64,000 nucleotides of DNA. It comes from Clostridium acidisoli DSM 12555 (GTDB lineage: Bacteria; Bacillota; Clostridia; Clostridiales; Clostridiaceae). Below the pieces are notes generated by a model that saw nothing but the letters and a program-made list of their open reading frames with translations, searched no databases and was not told the origin of the DNA. Positions 25,916 through 34,564 of this stretch are shown piece after piece (the stretch's first letter is position 1; each line of letters opens with the position of its first letter). The translations under genes and the position numbers were made by a program. The stretch lies in NCBI RefSeq assembly GCF_900176305.1, contig NZ_FWXH01000002.1:620001-684000 (forward strand), written 5' to 3'.

Positions 25916-27223
25916 CTATTTTTCTGATTCTATTTCCAACTTAAGAAATTTTTCAATATTAAGCTTTTTACTATTTGTATATAAATCAAAAATCCTATGT
26001 GCTGGTAATGAGAATAATGTTATATCTTCAAGATTTAAATCTTTTAAAAATTTAATTGTTACTTTACCTAATTGCTTTATCTCTTTATTTTCACTAGGAA
26101 AAAGAAGTATATTTTTAACTGAAGTAAAACTTTTTGCTCTAATATACTCATTAAAAGCTAATTGATATAAATATTGCTTTGTAACATCTTCAACTCCAGG
26201 GTTCCCACTTAAGATATCTTCAGTTAATTTCATTGAATAATACTTAGCATCAAATATAATAAATGAATTCTTTGATATACTAACAATATCTGGAATTAAT
26301 GTTGCTGTTTTGTGCTCTTTACCACTTGCAGTTGTCCATTTTGGTGGTGCAATTAACTTTTTCACACTTTCATATTTATTATTTAATACATATCCACATG
26401 TTTTTTCCCAAACAACATGAAAACTACGAGTTCCATAAAAACTAATGGTAAAATTATCAGTTTCCATTTTTTCATTAGATATAAAAGATGCCATAGCTTT
26501 GAGTAATAATTGTTTTCTATTTACAAATTGAACATTAAGTTCATTATTAATCCTTGAGACAATACTTTGAGGTGTTCCTAAACTATCTTCATCTACTTCA
26601 AATATTATAGTTTCCAATCCTAAAAAATCAGTCAATCCTAAGTCATTCAGTTTTTTTGTACATTCATTTAAAATATACCTATGCAATTGTCTAAAATAGT
26701 TTTCTTCATCATTTTGAGTGGTATTAGTATAATATTCTAAATATAAAGGTTCTCCTTCACTTATCAGCGGTTGTATCTCATCTATTGTTTTTAACCAATT
26801 TATTTCATCCTCACCATTAATGACACAAATGTTCTTTTCATTGGTGTATAGTCCATTTTCAAAAAAATCATTCATTAAAAATATTATTACTGATAACATA
26901 TTATATATATTTTTAGAATCTATACTACCAATACTTTCAAGTTCATCTTCATCAAGCTTTTCGCGCTTACTATATTCTCCAAACAAGGCCAATAATTGCT
27001 TTACGATTGTTTTTTTATCACCTGTATTTGCATACTTAGGTAGACAAAACATAACCCTATCATTAAGAATTAAAATACCTACAAATTCAAACGAAAATAA
27101 GTTTTCTTTGCTTTTAGTTAAAATTCGTTTATTTAATAATTCTTGAATAATATCATCACCTAAAAATAATTGATTTCTCAAAGCTTTTATATTGTACTTT
27201 TTTAATTCTCTAGAATATATCAT
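25916..27223 (-). CDS. McrC-like nuclease subunit of a LlaJI-type system
   Basis: 435 residues. The PD-(D/E)xK core is IPDIVSISKNSFIIFDAKYY (about residues 310-328), the standard McrC/LlaJI.R2 active site. The N-terminal half is a beta-rich region (FSFEFVGILILNDRVMFCLP) typical of McrC partners that dock on the McrB ATPase ring. It is the last gene of the operon, 2 bases after the McrB-like gene. Expected role: cut DNA when the partner ATPase binds unmethylated target sites. Confidence 0.85.
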   Translation of the reverse strand: MIYSRELKKYNIKALRNQLFLGDDIIQELLNKRILTKSKENLFSFEFVGILILNDRVMFCLPKYANTGDKKTIVKQLLALFGEYSKREKLDEDELESIGSIDSKNIYNMLSVIIFLMNDFFENGLYTNEKNICVINGEDEINWLKTIDEIQPLISEGEPLYLEYYTNTTQNDEENYFRQLHRYILNECTKKLNDLGLTDFLGLETIIFEVDEDSLGTPQSIVSRINNELNVQFVNRKQLLLKAMASFISNEKMETDNFTISFYGTRSFHVVWEKTCGYVLNNKYESVKKLIAPPKWTTASGKEHKTATLIPDIVSISKNSFIIFDAKYYSMKLTEDILSGNPGVEDVTKQYLYQLAFNEYIRAKSFTSVKNILLFPSENKEIKQLGKVTIKFLKDLNLEDITLFSLPAHRIFDLYTNSKKLNIEKFLKLEIESEK

Positions 27224-27225
27224 AC

Positions 27226-28857
27226 TTATTCATTCCCTGTAGAGTATTTTCCTGCATCCTCAGCCGCTGAACTAAGTGCACTTTCCTCATCGGCATCATT
27301 TGGTAAAACGCTAATAACATCAAAATCGAATATCTCTTCACTTTTGTTATATGCCTCAATTATCTTTGAAAATGTATTCAACTCTGATTTAAATAACTTA
27401 CCTTTCCTATGTTTAAGAACATCTTCAAACAAATACATGAGAAGCTTGCTTTTAAAAATCTCATCTATTGATGAAGATTTTAATTCCTTGTCACTTAAAA
27501 AGAATGATCCGATTAACTTATCTTCATTTACATCAGCTTCAATTAATGCATTATTTATACTAATTCTAAGCATGTCCCATTTTATAGTACCATAAGGTTT
27601 TAAAGTTATTTCAGTATCTTTAATTTTTGAACTTGCTTCATTAATTCCTAGATATTCAAAATTCCATCTTCTCTTAAATGCCGAATCCATAGGTAAAACA
27701 CCTTGGTCAGCACTGTTCATCGTTGCCCATATATACATATTATTAGGGATTCTAATTGTAGCAACCTCATCAGCTGCAAATCCACCTTCTTTTATTAAAT
27801 ACTCTCTCATATCTTCTGATGTTGCAATTTCATACTCACTTGTTCCATCCATACTTCTATCAAGCAATTGAAATATATCACCAAAAACAGCCGCTACATT
27901 AGCACGATTAATTTCTTCAATTATCAATAAATAATTAGCATTTTCATCATTCTTTATGCTATTTTGTGCTTTTATCCAAGTACGTAAAAAAGGACCTGGT
28001 ACAAATTCATAAGATACATATTCCGTACCATCAATTCTAAACTTAGGTTTTGGTTTATAATTTCCTACAAATTGTGCATAAGAATAATTAGGATGAAATG
28101 TAACCCGTTCATATTTATCTTTAAAAAATTTTTTTCTATCCTCATTTAACTTATAACTTTTTCCTGTGCCTGGGGCCCCGAAAATAATTCTATTATGAGG
28201 TTCTATAACATTATTATAAGATACTTGAAGAGCTGATATATCAACTCTTGTATTTGTTGATAATTTAACAAAAATATTATTTAAATCATTTAAACTTCCA
28301 ATATTGGCATCAATATCAGCTTTCTTAACACCATAGAATTCGTATTCTAAAATCTCTTTTCTTTTTAGAACAATAAGATAATCTCCAGAATGAATCATCT
28401 TTCTAAACAAAACGAATTCTTGACTATCAAAGTTAATAAGGGACATCTGAAGCTGATCTGCTTGATTCTTTCTTCTAGCCCTAACTACACTAGTCAGCAC
28501 TCTTTTTTGATTACTATTATTAAAATTAATCACATCATTCAGTTCTTTTCCGTTCAGATAATCAATATTAATTTTATTTAAAAATACTGGAATTTGAGTA
28601 ATAAAATATTTTTTCAATTCATTGTCTTGTTCTTCATAATCTTTTGAAAAATATCCTTCGGCCTTTAGGTATGGAAATATATCCATTTGAGCGCCAGTTA
28701 TAGCAATATGGGTTTGGTTAGTTGTTCTTCCTGCATCTAACGTATTTGATGCTTCTAACTTTTTAACTATAATCCCATCATAGTTATTTGGAATTATAGT
28801 CATATCTTGATTATTAAGAACTTCGCATATAATTCTCATTGAATCATTAAAATTCAT
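27226..28857 (-). CDS. McrB-like AAA+ subunit of a LlaJI-type system
   Basis: 543 residues from the ATG at 28855-28857, chosen because AAGGGAG lies 8 bases upstream; an ATG 6 codons earlier lacks a ribosome site. The N-terminal half (1-220) is the probable sequence-recognition domain. AAA+ core: Walker A IIFGAPGTGKSYKLNE, Walker B YLLIIEEINRANVAAVFGDI, sensor YIWATMNSADQGVLPMDSAF, and the arginine-finger region FKRRWNFEYLG. These match McrB and LlaJI.R1, which use GTP for translocation. The upstream methyltransferase stops 19 bases before. Confidence 0.85.
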   Translation of the reverse strand: MNFNDSMRIICEVLNNQDMTIIPNNYDGIIVKKLEASNTLDAGRTTNQTHIAITGAQMDIFPYLKAEGYFSKDYEEQDNELKKYFITQIPVFLNKINIDYLNGKELNDVINFNNSNQKRVLTSVVRARRKNQADQLQMSLINFDSQEFVLFRKMIHSGDYLIVLKRKEILEYEFYGVKKADIDANIGSLNDLNNIFVKLSTNTRVDISALQVSYNNVIEPHNRIIFGAPGTGKSYKLNEDRKKFFKDKYERVTFHPNYSYAQFVGNYKPKPKFRIDGTEYVSYEFVPGPFLRTWIKAQNSIKNDENANYLLIIEEINRANVAAVFGDIFQLLDRSMDGTSEYEIATSEDMREYLIKEGGFAADEVATIRIPNNMYIWATMNSADQGVLPMDSAFKRRWNFEYLGINEASSKIKDTEITLKPYGTIKWDMLRISINNALIEADVNEDKLIGSFFLSDKELKSSSIDEIFKSKLLMYLFEDVLKHRKGKLFKSELNTFSKIIEAYNKSEEIFDFDVISVLPNDADEESALSSAAEDAGKYSTGNE

Positions 28858-28876
28858 TAATTTATCTCCCTTCATT

Positions 28877-30304
28877 TTAAATAAAGCTCTTCAAAACATT
28901 AGCAATTGCTCTACCCAACAACGGCGGTACGGAATTACCAATTTGCATATATGTTTTTGTATATGCTCCCCTAAAAAAATAATCATCCGGATATGACTGA
29001 ACCCTTGCAGCTTCTCTTGGAGTTAATCCTCTTGCTTCAGTAGGATGAATATACATATTACAGTCAAATTTCATATGAGCAGTAATTGTTTTACAAACTT
29101 TATTATTCTGAAGCTTAAAATACTTATCTTTAAAAATATCATTTCTGCTTGTGTATGGCATTATATCAGCTATTTTAGGATCGTCGGAGCGATCTCCTTG
29201 ATTTAATCTCGAAAAAATCTCAATATCTCTATCGTTATTATATCTTGCTTTATGATTAAAAACTACAGAACAATTTCGGCCTTGATTAATCATATTAATA
29301 TATGGGTTTCTTTCAGCATTACGTGCCGCTTCTATTCTTCTTCCTGATTCTTCTGTATTTAAATTTGTAGAATTTTTAATTCTAGAAGCACTTAATTCAC
29401 GCAGTCCAAACAACGCATCTTTTAGCACATAGTCTGGAATTGTTAATCCAAAAGCTTCTATCTCTTCAAATATTCTATCATTATTTACTCCAATTCTATT
29501 ACCTATATAAATTAATCGCTCTCTATTTTGTGGTACCCCGAAATCCTTTGCATTTAGAACCTTAGCTGTAACTGAATACCCAATATTATTGAAATCTTCA
29601 ATAACTTCATTTGCTACAGACATCATTCCTTTAACATTTTCCATAACAAAAAATCGTGGTTGAACCATATCTACAACTTCAACATAGTTTCGATATAGTT
29701 GATTTCTAGGGTCATCTATTAATCTTTGTCTATTTGCCATGCTAAAACCTTGACATGGTGGCCCTCCAATTACAATATCAATAGTATCATATCTGAGTAA
29801 TCCCTCTAAATTACTAATGACTTCTCTAATATCCCCAAGTACTATATGATCCCTTGGTGTTTCTGGATGATTGTGGGCATACGTATCCACACAACACTCC
29901 TGTATGTCATTGGCCAGGCTCGTTATAAACCCTTCTTGTGTAAAACCTAATGACAATCCCCCAGATCCACAAAATAAATCTATCATTTTAAATGAATCTT
30001 CATTCACATTTTTTCTTACTGTTCTAATATATGTATTACAATATTTTTTAATAGGGCATTGATCACATTGCTGCCTAGTTTCATTACACAGGCTTTCCAT
30101 CTTTCCAAATGCACTTTTTATTTCTTCGTACTGAATATATGCCTTTTTAACTTCTTCCGCCCTCGACACAAGAAATTGTTCATTAATTTCTGAACTTACT
30201 CTATCAACACAAAATCTACCATTACCTACTGTACTTGATGGCATATATGCTTCAATAAGTTCCTTTATTTCTAATACGTCATTATTTATTTTCATTTTAT
30301 TCAA
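28877..30304 (-). CDS. DNA (cytosine-5) methyltransferase with N-terminal four-Cys cluster
   Basis: 475 residues. Motif I MIDLFCGSGGLSLGFTQEGF (about 107-126), catalytic motif IV IGGPPCQGFSMANRQ (Cys184), motif VI FVMENVKGMM, motif VIII NFGVPQNRERL-like DFGVPQNRERLIYIGNR, and motifs IX-X at the end (RGLTPREAARVQSYPDDYFF; QIGNSVPPLLGRAIANVL). The N-terminal 100 residues carry Cys73, Cys80, Cys83 and Cys89, spaced as in the endonuclease III iron-sulfur loop. It overlaps the first methyltransferase by 8 bases. It likely modifies one strand of an asymmetric site. Confidence 0.9.
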   Translation of the reverse strand: MNKMKINNDVLEIKELIEAYMPSSTVGNGRFCVDRVSSEINEQFLVSRAEEVKKAYIQYEEIKSAFGKMESLCNETRQQCDQCPIKKYCNTYIRTVRKNVNEDSFKMIDLFCGSGGLSLGFTQEGFITSLANDIQECCVDTYAHNHPETPRDHIVLGDIREVISNLEGLLRYDTIDIVIGGPPCQGFSMANRQRLIDDPRNQLYRNYVEVVDMVQPRFFVMENVKGMMSVANEVIEDFNNIGYSVTAKVLNAKDFGVPQNRERLIYIGNRIGVNNDRIFEEIEAFGLTIPDYVLKDALFGLRELSASRIKNSTNLNTEESGRRIEAARNAERNPYINMINQGRNCSVVFNHKARYNNDRDIEIFSRLNQGDRSDDPKIADIMPYTSRNDIFKDKYFKLQNNKVCKTITAHMKFDCNMYIHPTEARGLTPREAARVQSYPDDYFFRGAYTKTYMQIGNSVPPLLGRAIANVLKSFI

Positions 30305-31235
30305 TCCACTCTCCGATTTCTAATAATGCAGTTCTAACACTTCGTGCAACTGCTCTAGAAACATTTACAGTAACGGCATTACCAAATTGCTTATAAGCTT
30401 GACTGTCTGAAACCGGTATTACAAATTCTTCACCAAACCCTTGTAATCTTGCACATTCTCTAGGAGTTAGTCTCCTCACCCTTCCATTTTGTGTTACGTA
30501 ATTATCTTGGCATGCTCTATGCATTTTAGCCATCGTCGCACACAATGGCCTTGCTATTTGTAAGTCTATTTCAGACCTTCCTATATAACCACCCGTTCCG
30601 TTAGACAATATAGTAGGTAAAATTCTTTCCGATAAAAAATACTTATCATCAACATCATGTTCCAATAAGTCCTGCAATGTCAAGCCATTAAGAGATACAG
30701 GTAGTGGATAATGATAATCTACATCATGATTTGCAAAACATACAATATAAGTTCTGTTTCTTTTCTGTGGCACACCATATTCTACTGAATTCAATATTTC
30801 ATCGTACACTTTATAACCTAAATCTTCTTCTAATATTCTTCTAATTGTTGCGAAAGTATTTCCATTATCATGTGTCCTTAATGAACGAACATTTTCTAAA
30901 ATAATAGCTCGTGGTCTCTGACGTCTTTCAATTTGATTTCGTATTATTTCAGCAATACGGAAAAATAGTGTTCCTCTCGTATCCCCAAATCCTCTCATCT
31001 CACCCATCATACTAAATGGCTGACACGGAAATCCTCCTATCAGCACATCGTGATTAGGAATATCTTCCAACGATATTTTATTGATATCTCCTAGAACTAT
31101 ACGATCTCCAAAATTTGTTCTATATGTTTGCACTGCATATTTATCAAAGTCATTTGCCCAAACGATATTATAACCTGCTTCTGAAAAACCTATATCCAAG
31201 CCTCCAATTCCGCTAAATAGTGAAACAACATCCAT
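30297..31235 (-). CDS. DNA (cytosine-5) methyltransferase
   Basis: 312 residues, compact m5C methyltransferase. Motif I VVSLFSGIGGLDIGFSEAG, motif IV LIGGFPCQPFSMMG (Cys71 nucleophile), motif VI AIILENVRSL, motif VIII VEYGVPQKRNRTYIV, motifs IX-X RRLTPRECARLQGFGEEF and YKQFGNAVTVNVSRAVA. A short target-recognition domain (about 170-250) suits a short site. With the second methyltransferase it would protect both strands, as in LlaJI. It starts 2 bases after the stop of the RHH gene. Confidence 0.92.
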   Translation of the reverse strand: MDVVSLFSGIGGLDIGFSEAGYNIVWANDFDKYAVQTYRTNFGDRIVLGDINKISLEDIPNHDVLIGGFPCQPFSMMGEMRGFGDTRGTLFFRIAEIIRNQIERRQRPRAIILENVRSLRTHDNGNTFATIRRILEEDLGYKVYDEILNSVEYGVPQKRNRTYIVCFANHDVDYHYPLPVSLNGLTLQDLLEHDVDDKYFLSERILPTILSNGTGGYIGRSEIDLQIARPLCATMAKMHRACQDNYVTQNGRVRRLTPRECARLQGFGEEFVIPVSDSQAYKQFGNAVTVNVSRAVARSVRTALLEIGEWIE

Positions 31236-31237
31236 TA

Positions 31238-31426
31238 TTATGTGTCCTCCTTATGCTCTTTTATATACGCCCTAATCCAACACCCTATTTCCGCCGATGC
31301 TGTTTTACCTTCATCATAAAGCAATTCCATAAATTCTTTTTTTATTTCTGGTTCAATTGCTATTTCAATTTTTGAAGTTTTCTTTCTCCCAGGTGGTCTT
31401 CCACAATTTACTTGTTTGTCTCTCAT
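31238..31426 (-). CDS. Ribbon-helix-helix-type regulator of the LlaJI-type operon
   Basis: 62 residues from the second ATG (31424-31426), which has GGAG at 6 bases; the first ATG at 31438 would sit almost at the transcription start. A basic N-terminus (GRPPGRKKTSKIEIAIEPEI) is followed by helices (KKEFMELLYDEG, AEIGCWIRAYIKEH), fitting a CopG/Arc-like fold. It is the first gene of the operon, and its promoter carries a palindrome over the -10, so it probably represses the operon to time methylation before restriction. Confidence 0.75.
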   Translation of the reverse strand: MRDKQVNCGRPPGRKKTSKIEIAIEPEIKKEFMELLYDEGKTASAEIGCWIRAYIKEHKEDT

Positions 31427-31444
31427 AGTACTCTCCATTTTAAT

Positions 31445-31475
31445 CCATATTATATATGGTTTATATCAGGGTCAA
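31445..31475 (-). promoter_or_regulatory. Promoter and operator of the LlaJI-type operon
   Basis: Minus strand: -35 TTGACC (31470-31475), 17-bp spacer, -10 TAATAT (31447-31452). A hyphenated palindrome CCATATTATATATGG (31445-31459; arms CCATAT / ATATGG) covers the -10. Binding there by the RHH protein would block transcription of all five genes. The predicted start lies near 31440. Confidence 0.75.
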
Positions 31476-32039
31476 ATCTATTTTAACAAAACATTTTATT
31501 ATATTCAACTTATATTTTATTTGCTGGCTGTTTCATATTAAGATATGATTTATCCAGCACAGTAACTATTTCTGGAACAATGAATGTTTATAAAAAATTA
31601 TGAATCCAGTGAATGCCACCAACATTGCTGAAGTCCTAAGAACTCTCAGCAAAAACAAATATATCTAATTTAACTGAATGAAGTATTTTATACATTGTGG
31701 TTTACTTATGCAAATATTCTTGGCGCAATAACGTACCGTTTTGGTGAAATTAAAGTGCAATTAAACTGCAAAGTCTAATAGAAAATAATTTGTTGTTTGA
31801 CTGGATTTTAATTTGCATTTCAACAGCTTGTGTTCAATCACTATTCTTTCCGAATTAGCTAAATTATATTTTTGGGTATATATTATTTCCTCTAAAGTAG
31901 GCTAATTAGCTTTAAGGTCACTATTTTTTCGACATCGTCAAAAGCCAATTCATTTTTCAAGTCATTAATTTCTTTATTTTTTGACTGAATCTCGTTATCT
32001 TTCAATATTATGACACAGGCTAAATATACTTATATATAT
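31476..32039. other. Intergenic region with a short coiled-coil remnant
   Basis: No complete gene. On the minus strand near 31892-32005 a 38-codon stretch encodes a coiled-coil piece (DNEIQSKNKEINDLKNELAF) with no ribosome site; I read it as the tail of a lost gene. The remainder (31476-31890) is AT-rich non-coding sequence in which I see nothing firm. Confidence 0.4.
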
Positions 32040-32266
32040 TTAACATGTTTTAACCAATTCTTCAAGTAAATCAGATAATATTCCAATTTCATCAGAAGGT
32101 ATGAATAAAGTAGCTTTGCCAATTTCTATTCTTATATCTTGTTTTTTATGATGATTACTATTGCAATTATGCTATTTGTTTTCCAAAACTCTGTTATTAC
32201 TCCGTTATATAATGCAAATTTATCCATAATTTTTCCCCAGTTTATTTCATTAACTGCTTCTTCCAT
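32040..32266 (-). pseudogene. Small hypothetical gene, frameshifted
   Basis: A strong GGAGG site precedes the ATG at 32264-32266. The frame encodes MEEAVNEINWGKIMDKFALY and 24 more residues, then stops at 32132-32134. The neighbouring frame continues with QDIRIEIGKATLFIPSDEIG and EELVKTC to 32040. Joined, this would be a protein of about 75 residues with a C-terminal acidic helix. Family not recognised; such small proteins occur in mobile elements. Confidence 0.5.
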
Positions 32267-32411
32267 TAAAGAACCTCCATCTACTAAAAATATATTTACA
32301 TTTTAGTAAATGGAGGCTGCTGTTGCTAGTCAGTAAATTTTTGACGTTTTCGCTATATTATTAATTCCATATCATTCTTTTCTATATATTTTTTAATTGG
32401 AAAAATCTTTA

Positions 32412-34553
32412 TTACATAAAATTGTAGTTTCCTTTATTCATTTGTTCTATTTCAAATACCATTGTTAATAGAGATTTTTCAAGTCCAATACCCAAAACTT
32501 GATTTCGTATATCAGAAAATTCATTAAAAGTAATGCCATCTTTATGCGCAATAAGATTTCGAAGCCTTGAAAATTTTTCTAACTTATTTCCAATTAAATT
32601 TAACTTTCCCATATAGAAATCTTTTTTATTTTTATCATTAGTCTTAGTATTAATATAATCAATAATTAGTCTGTCAAGCCTACCTTTTAAACATTTAGCA
32701 ATTTGTCCAATTGCTAAATGTTTATTTTTTACTATATTATCAATTACAAAATATTCATGATTTCGAATTCCTCTGCTTAATAAATAATTTCGTAAATCAT
32801 CAATAAATTTTATATGCACTTCATTTTCAATCGCTTTAGCTAAGTTTATAGCAAACATTGAATATTCTAATCCTGAACACTGTTTTAACGATGTAAGTAA
32901 AAACTCACTTTGGCTCAAAAACTTTTTAGTATCTAATTCAAAGCTGTTCCAGATATCTTGTCCAAATATATTAAATTCTAAAAACTCCTGGAATGTTGCA
33001 ATGTCATCTTCCTTACCTCGTGTTAAGATATTTATACTATTTGATACGTGCTCAAATATCACTTGAATTTTAGAGTCTATTTCACTTTCATTTTTGCTCT
33101 CTAACATATCTACAAAATACGATTTTAAATTGTTATATGTTTTTAATCTGTCAGCTAACAACCCAAAATTATTTAGTATATACTTAGTTAATTGTGAAAA
33201 ATCAACTACATTTTCGTTGGGATTTACAGTGAAAATATTCATAAAACTATCTTTCATATCACTAACATATTCTTTTTCTTTATTCATAGATAATTCTCTA
33301 TTCTTAAATATTATAACACCCAGCGCTTTATTGTGTTTTTTCACTTTTTTATTAAAATTATCCAAATACCCAACCATTTTATATACCTTATCACTTACAG
33401 TTGGATTTATATACTCTATTTTTTTATTATTTATTTTATAATATATATTTTTTGCATCAATCAATACAGGGTCAAAATTTTGGCAATCATCACAAGTTAT
33501 AACTATATCTAAATTACCTCGTAAATATTCTATATTTTCTTCATTATCTGAAGAAATCTGAATCCATTTAGGTTTATTATCGTCGTCCCACATTAATTTA
33601 GTTGACTTTTGGAAATATATTTTAATGTTTTTTGCTACGTTATGATTTACATATTTCAACTGATATATATGAGTTCTTTTCCTTTTCCATAAAGGATTTG
33701 TACCTTCGGCATTATAACCATTTGTTAAAGCAACAGTTTCAATATTCATTCCAAAATCAGTAATAAAGCTGTTTTTAATTTGTTCTAAAATCCATAACTC
33801 AAATAGCTTATCATCAAAACTAGAATTATATAAAAGCAAAGGTAATCTATCTAAATCATCTATTTTAGAATTTAGTGAATGCCACCATTTAACAATTTCA
33901 CCGTAAGTTTTAGGATTAGATTCACGTCTCCTAACTTTTTGTTCTACTACTGGTAATATTTTATTTATCAACTTTATACAATTATTTTTATCTATTTTCA
34001 TACTTTCTTCAACGAATAGTTTAAAATCCCCAGAATGTAATAATTTAAACAATTCTTTTTTTAATTTAACAAGTTTCTCCCAATGATCGCTTGAATAAAA
34101 TTCTTTAATAAAATCCTTATCACTAATGGAAATATCATTAATAAGTTTAAAAGCATATTGCACTATCAATAATAAAAACATATTTTCAATTATATTGTAA
34201 TCTTCTTTGAGAACCCTACACGGAAAATACTTTTTAGTATGCACATTTAAATATTCAGTTCTTATGTACTTTCGAATATTCAACCTTCCCTTAATTGAAT
34301 TTACTACATCTGTATCTTCTATTTTTATATCTCTTGCTAGTTGATTGCTAATTTTGTATAATAATTCTTTTAATTCAAGTAATTTAACAATATCGTAATT
34401 CAATTTGATTGCTTCAAAAAAATCCGAATAATCGTCAAATTCTATATCATATATATCCATATCGTCATCAGAAGTTTTAATAAAATATGTTGTTATAATA
34501 TTTTTAGTTTCATTATATAATTTTTTACGAGTCTCAAGATCAAATTTACTCAT
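32412..34553 (-). CDS. Large nuclease-like protein with C-terminal HEPN-like motif
   Basis: 713 residues. A PD-(D/E)xK-type core is visible at about residues 345-370: LDIVITCDDCQNFDPVLIDA followed by KN, that is D...(14)...DAK, the arrangement found in McrC-like and DUF2357-type nucleases. The N-terminal 330 residues are helical and charged. The C-terminal 200 residues are helical and end with KFSRLRNLIAHKDG, an Rx4H motif typical of HEPN RNases and related all-helical folds. Third gene of a tight operon, 11 bases after the AAA+ gene. I infer a DNA-cutting subunit driven by the ATPase, possibly with a second RNase-like activity. Confidence 0.65.
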   Translation of the reverse strand: MSKFDLETRKKLYNETKNIITTYFIKTSDDDMDIYDIEFDDYSDFFEAIKLNYDIVKLLELKELLYKISNQLARDIKIEDTDVVNSIKGRLNIRKYIRTEYLNVHTKKYFPCRVLKEDYNIIENMFLLLIVQYAFKLINDISISDKDFIKEFYSSDHWEKLVKLKKELFKLLHSGDFKLFVEESMKIDKNNCIKLINKILPVVEQKVRRRESNPKTYGEIVKWWHSLNSKIDDLDRLPLLLYNSSFDDKLFELWILEQIKNSFITDFGMNIETVALTNGYNAEGTNPLWKRKRTHIYQLKYVNHNVAKNIKIYFQKSTKLMWDDDNKPKWIQISSDNEENIEYLRGNLDIVITCDDCQNFDPVLIDAKNIYYKINNKKIEYINPTVSDKVYKMVGYLDNFNKKVKKHNKALGVIIFKNRELSMNKEKEYVSDMKDSFMNIFTVNPNENVVDFSQLTKYILNNFGLLADRLKTYNNLKSYFVDMLESKNESEIDSKIQVIFEHVSNSINILTRGKEDDIATFQEFLEFNIFGQDIWNSFELDTKKFLSQSEFLLTSLKQCSGLEYSMFAINLAKAIENEVHIKFIDDLRNYLLSRGIRNHEYFVIDNIVKNKHLAIGQIAKCLKGRLDRLIIDYINTKTNDKNKKDFYMGKLNLIGNKLEKFSRLRNLIAHKDGITFNEFSDIRNQVLGIGLEKSLLTMVFEIEQMNKGNYNFM

Positions 34554-34564
34554 TGCTGCATCAC

